34,616 nt of DNA from Gammaproteobacteria bacterium. GTDB lineage: Bacteria; Pseudomonadota; Gammaproteobacteria; Pseudomonadales; Pseudohongiellaceae. Below the pieces are notes generated by a model, which was not told where the DNA came from, made no database searches, and worked only from the letters and a program-made list of their open reading frames with translations. The position numbers were made by a program, and so were the translations under genes. The stretch is from contig JAPORB010000209.1 of NCBI GenBank assembly GCA_026710425.1, forward strand, positions 1 to 34,616, read 5' to 3'. Below, in pieces: positions 30,390-34,616 of the stretch (its first letter is position 1; every line of letters starts with the position of its first letter).

Positions 30390-33300
30390 GTGACTATTGT
30401 TCGAACTTTTCAGGGTACTTTATTTGCAGAAGAATTCCTATTTGAGTTCATCCGTGATATGCCAGAGTGGGGCAATATTGGTGATGCCGAGCTTGACAAA
30501 GTAGAGAATAATTTACGCAATCTCTTTACCAAATTTCCAGCCAAAGCATCACCAAATGAAAGCCAAACCGAAAATGACCTAATTTGGCCAGTACTACGAA
30601 TTCTTGGATGGAAAGCAAGTCTACGCCAGCAAAATCTCTCTCTACGCGGTCGTGAAGATGTACCGGATGGCTTGTTGTTCAAGGATAATGTCACTAAAGA
30701 TCTTGCTAATACCTTCCATGAGGAATGGAAACGATACAGAATTGGTTCAGCAATTGTGGAGTGTAAGCGATGGGCGCGGCCACTTGATCGCCGTTCTGGA
30801 CGCAGTGGAGAAGAAACCGCACCATCAACCCAAATGCTTCGTTATCTGAGGCATGTAGATGACCTGAGTGAAGGTGGAGTTCGATGGGGGATCCTGACCA
30901 ATGGACAGTGCTGGCGACTTTATTGGCAAGGTGCACATTCAGTCTCAGATCAGTTCTTTGAAGTTGATCTTGCAACCATGCTTGCTTTACCGGAATATCA
31001 AGAAAACCAGCAAGCACTAAATCTTGATGCACGTCGCCATCTGCTGAAGGTTTTTTTCATTATATTCCGACCCGGTGCTTTTTTGCCTGATCCAATCGAC
31101 GGTCGGACGCTGCATCAGCGGGCAGTTGATGAAAGCAGGTACCATCAACAACATGTATCAAGCAGCCTATCCGAATTAGTATTCGGTCAAGTCTTTCCGA
31201 ACTTAGCCTACGCTATATCAGAAGCCTCCCCAGCTGCAACATGCAGCGAAGTTCGCAAAGCCACTTTAATCTTACTCTATCGATTGCTGTTCATTTTTTT
31301 TGCGGAAGATCGTGACTTACTACCTGTTCGCGATACTCGATATGGTCAGTATGGACTACGTGAGAAAGTTCGAATTGATGTAGGCCATCGTAAGGATAAG
31401 GGTGATGTATTCTCTTCCAGAGCGTCACGGTATTGGTCCGTATTCGACGATCTATGTCGCACTATTGATATAGGAGATCGTTCAATTGGCCTCCCACCAT
31501 ATAATGGAGGGCTATTCGACAGAACGCAAACACCACTTTTGTCCCAAATACGCCTTGCTGACTCAGTGATGGCAAGTATGATTGATGCGCTCGGATTTGA
31601 ACAGTTACCGAATGGTCGACGCTATATCAACTATCGTGACCTTGGTGTACAACAATTCGGTTCAATCTATGAACGGTTACTAGAACAGGAAATAGTTAAG
31701 AATGGTAATCAGTTAATATTGCGACCCAATGTATTTGCAAGAAAGAACTCTGGCAGCTACTACACACCTGATGATCTAGTTGGATTGATTGTACGGGAGA
31801 CTATTAATCCACTGATTCAGTCTTGTCTGGATTTATTTCAAACAGAAGCAGAGAATTTAGTCAAAAGCCATCTACCAGAAGATATACGGATTGGACAGTT
31901 AAAAATCCATGACCCAGCCGAGCGTATTTTAGAACTCAGGGTCTGCGACCCCGCCATGGGGTCAGGGCATTTTCTGGTGTACTTGGTGGATTATCTTACT
32001 GATCGGATCATAACAGCAATGGCTGAATCAGAGGATATCTGGGAAGGATATCTATCACCACTGAGTGAACGGGTTGACAAAATTCGAAATAAAATCATCA
32101 ACAATGCAAAAAAACAGGACTGGTTAGTCGATCCATCACAATTAGATGACCGACACATAATTCGACGGATGGTTCTCAAACGCTGCGTGTATGGTGTAGA
32201 CAAGAATCCAATGGCTGTAGAACTCGCCAAGGTATCACTTTGGCTACATACCTTTACTGTTGGAGCACCACTCAGTTTTATTGATCACCATCTACGCTGT
32301 GGTGATAGCTTGTTTGGTACATGGGTGAGAGTTGCCCTGGATGAGTCAGAGCGAAAAGGTGGCAGACTGCTTGTGACAGATTCCGTAAAGCGTGCAGTGC
32401 GTGCAGCCACACCCATGCAGATTCTTGAAAAGCTAACTGATGCAGAAATTGCAGAGGCATATCGTTCCTCAGATATTTTTGATGAAGTCTCGATAATGAC
32501 AGCACCACTTGATGCCCTGATGTCATTGCTTTTTGCGTTCGAGTGGTTGGATTTGCGTAATGCACAAGATAAGGCAGCGGTGCAGGAATGGTTAATGGGA
32601 ACTTACGGAGATCCTGTCACTATTGCACTAGCCACGACCGAGATTAGAGGAGAGTCAAAGACTTCACATCGGTTCCGCCAGCTTTTGGAAAAAGCAAGAC
32701 AGCTCATTGTCGAAGAGAGATTCCTAAACTGGCAGGTCATGTTTCCTGGAGTATGGGATAACTGGGAAGATTCCGAATTACAAGGTGGTTTCGATGCCGT
32801 AATTGGGAATCCACCTTGGGACTGCATGAAACTGCAACAAGTAGAGTGGTTTGAATTCCGCCGACCTGAAATCGCACAGATGACAAGGGCCTCTGATAGA
32901 ACAAAGCTGATTAAGAAATTGGAACAATCCAATGATCCACTGGCCGAGGAGTTTGCACTTGCTAGCGTTAGAGCAACATCCTCTATGCGGATGATACAAA
33001 CTAGAGGTGATTATCCACTCCTTTCTCATGGTGATGTCAACCTCTATGCATTATTCGTAGAGAGAGCCATAACTCTGGTCAAAGCAGATGGAATGATAGG
33101 ATTACTAACTCCGATAGGAATAGGAACCGATAAATCAGCAGCACCATTATTTGCGAAATTGATGAAAAAAAGGCAACTTAAGTGCTTCTGTGCTTTCGAA
33201 AATCGAAGAGGTTGGCTTTTCCCTGGAATTCACCACGAAGAGCAACCAACTGCTATTGTCTTCAGTCATAGTCAAGGGCAGTTCAATAGCTACAAATACT

Positions 33301-34457
33301 GTGCTCGAATCAGTGACTGGTTGCAATTTCAGGATTCAGAACGTTGCTTCCATGTTGATTCTACCGATGCTATGCGTATCAACCCCAATACTGGCACAGC
33401 TCCCCTCTTTCGTAATAGGCGCGATGCTAATTTGATTACCGCTATTTACGAACGACTACCTGTTCTTGTTGACAGGTCTACTGATGAGGTGATCAAGGCA
33501 TGGGCCGTAAAATATATGACTATGTTCCACATGACTAATGATTCAAAACTTTTTCGTACCCGCATGGAGCTGGAAGAAACTGAAGGAGCTTGGCCCACTG
33601 GCAAAAATCGTTTTGATAGCCCAAGCGGAAAATGGGTGCCTTTATATGAAGGTAAGTCTATTCAACTCTTCAACCACCGTTATGCTAGTGTGAAAACTAA
33701 TCCCAAAAATATCAGTAGTCAAGGCAACACAGAAGTTCTAACGTTTAAGCAGCTCAGCGATATCAATTTAACACCGGAACCACGATACTGGGTTAATAAG
33801 AATAACATGCCATGCCTGAGTGTTGATTGGGGTATTGGTTTCAATAGCATCTGTAATATCAATAATGCTCGTAGCCTCATCACATCTATTGTTCCCTTAT
33901 CCGCTTGTGCTAATAGCCTCCCTATTTTTTTACCGGAAAATAGCTCCCAACAGCAACCAATCGAACTTCTTGCCGCTAATCTTGGTTCAATTATTTGCGA
34001 TTATGTTGCACGTCTAAAAATACAATCCAGAAATTTGAATAAATATATCATAGAACAATTACCAGTTATTCCTGTGGATGCTTATCATAAAACTCACTTT
34101 GGTTCTATATCAGCCGGGGAATTACTCCGCCAAATCATTCTGGAACTTACTTATACAGCAACTGATATTGCCGCCTTTGCCCGAAGTATGGGCTATGTCA
34201 GCAATAAAGATGAAGTTCTACCACCATTTAAATGGGACGAAAAGCGGCGCCTTTTGCTTCGATCAAAATTGGATGCCATCTACTTCCACCTCTATGGCAT
34301 CACTAAACGAGATGATATACGTTATGTTTATTCAACTTTTCCTGTTATTGAACGACAAGAGATCAAGCTGATTGGCAGCTTCCGATCTCGAGATCTCTGC
34401 CTTGCATGGTTCAACGCTTTGTCAGCGGGTGAGCCGGATGCAACCATTACAATATAA
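30390..34457 (+). CDS. Eco57I/type IIG-like restriction-modification enzyme (fused nuclease-methyltransferase)
   Basis: 1355 aa; N-terminal PD-(D/E)XK-like DVPDGLLF...SAIVECKRW, NSGSYYTPDDLVGLIV, motif I LRVCDPAMGSGHFLVYLVDYL, motif IV AVIGNPPWDCMK, C-terminal LDAIYFHLYGITKRDDIRYVYSTFPVI. Confidence 0.9.
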   Translation: MTIVRTFQGTLFAEEFLFEFIRDMPEWGNIGDAELDKVENNLRNLFTKFPAKASPNESQTENDLIWPVLRILGWKASLRQQNLSLRGREDVPDGLLFKDNVTKDLANTFHEEWKRYRIGSAIVECKRWARPLDRRSGRSGEETAPSTQMLRYLRHVDDLSEGGVRWGILTNGQCWRLYWQGAHSVSDQFFEVDLATMLALPEYQENQQALNLDARRHLLKVFFIIFRPGAFLPDPIDGRTLHQRAVDESRYHQQHVSSSLSELVFGQVFPNLAYAISEASPAATCSEVRKATLILLYRLLFIFFAEDRDLLPVRDTRYGQYGLREKVRIDVGHRKDKGDVFSSRASRYWSVFDDLCRTIDIGDRSIGLPPYNGGLFDRTQTPLLSQIRLADSVMASMIDALGFEQLPNGRRYINYRDLGVQQFGSIYERLLEQEIVKNGNQLILRPNVFARKNSGSYYTPDDLVGLIVRETINPLIQSCLDLFQTEAENLVKSHLPEDIRIGQLKIHDPAERILELRVCDPAMGSGHFLVYLVDYLTDRIITAMAESEDIWEGYLSPLSERVDKIRNKIINNAKKQDWLVDPSQLDDRHIIRRMVLKRCVYGVDKNPMAVELAKVSLWLHTFTVGAPLSFIDHHLRCGDSLFGTWVRVALDESERKGGRLLVTDSVKRAVRAATPMQILEKLTDAEIAEAYRSSDIFDEVSIMTAPLDALMSLLFAFEWLDLRNAQDKAAVQEWLMGTYGDPVTIALATTEIRGESKTSHRFRQLLEKARQLIVEERFLNWQVMFPGVWDNWEDSELQGGFDAVIGNPPWDCMKLQQVEWFEFRRPEIAQMTRASDRTKLIKKLEQSNDPLAEEFALASVRATSSMRMIQTRGDYPLLSHGDVNLYALFVERAITLVKADGMIGLLTPIGIGTDKSAAPLFAKLMKKRQLKCFCAFENRRGWLFPGIHHEEQPTAIVFSHSQGQFNSYKYCARISDWLQFQDSERCFHVDSTDAMRINPNTGTAPLFRNRRDANLITAIYERLPVLVDRSTDEVIKAWAVKYMTMFHMTNDSKLFRTRMELEETEGAWPTGKNRFDSPSGKWVPLYEGKSIQLFNHRYASVKTNPKNISSQGNTEVLTFKQLSDINLTPEPRYWVNKNNMPCLSVDWGIGFNSICNINNARSLITSIVPLSACANSLPIFLPENSSQQQPIELLAANLGSIICDYVARLKIQSRNLNKYIIEQLPVIPVDAYHKTHFGSISAGELLRQIILELTYTATDIAAFARSMGYVSNKDEVLPPFKWDEKRRLLLRSKLDAIYFHLYGITKRDDIRYVYSTFPVIERQEIKLIGSFRSRDLCLAWFNALSAGEPDATITI

Positions 34458-34616
34458 GATTGTCTTGACTCATTACATTTCTTTAGAGTGACTTGACTGC
34501 CTAATTTCAGATGTCCTGACCTCAATAGCTGCTCGACAGCAGTGTAATTCTGAATACTTAGTTTAATATCATATAGTTATGAATGATTACCGAGATTTTT
34601 GCAGATGTTAACATTG

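Overview
This is a bacterial chromosomal window whose housekeeping genes look gammaproteobacterial (inferred from gene content). The left edge carries most of a type I-C CRISPR-Cas interference operon on the minus strand: cas3, cas5c, cas8c and a 3'-truncated cas7. The array and any cas4/cas1/cas2 would lie beyond position 1. The middle is mostly ordinary: tRNA-Ser(GGA), queF, an ABC-2 exporter pair, tRNA-Glu(TTC), a dUTPase, nfuA, metH, a CPA2 antiporter, an AcuI-like reductase, sohB, nudC and an ArsB/NhaD-type permease. It is interrupted by a decay zone (about 8.9-11.6 kb) with two dead ATPase genes. The right end holds tandem dnaQ paralogs, an inserted beta-class DNA methyltransferase, rnhA, a yafS-like methyltransferase and a 1355-aa type IIG-like restriction-modification enzyme. 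The observations most worth checking are: (1) the HD-nuclease motif of Cas3 reads R-D instead of H-D while the helicase motifs are intact, suggesting a nuclease-impaired I-C Cas3; (2) a strong internal Shine-Dalgarno plus GTG inside cas8c that would encode a 130-aa Cas11c; (3) a single in-frame amber in an AAA/DUF4143 gene and three nonsense codons in a second ATPase relic; (4) tandem dnaQ copies, one lacking the C-terminal region, next to an inserted DNA methyltransferase. I found no convincing wholly new system. All calls come from reading the sequence, with no database search.
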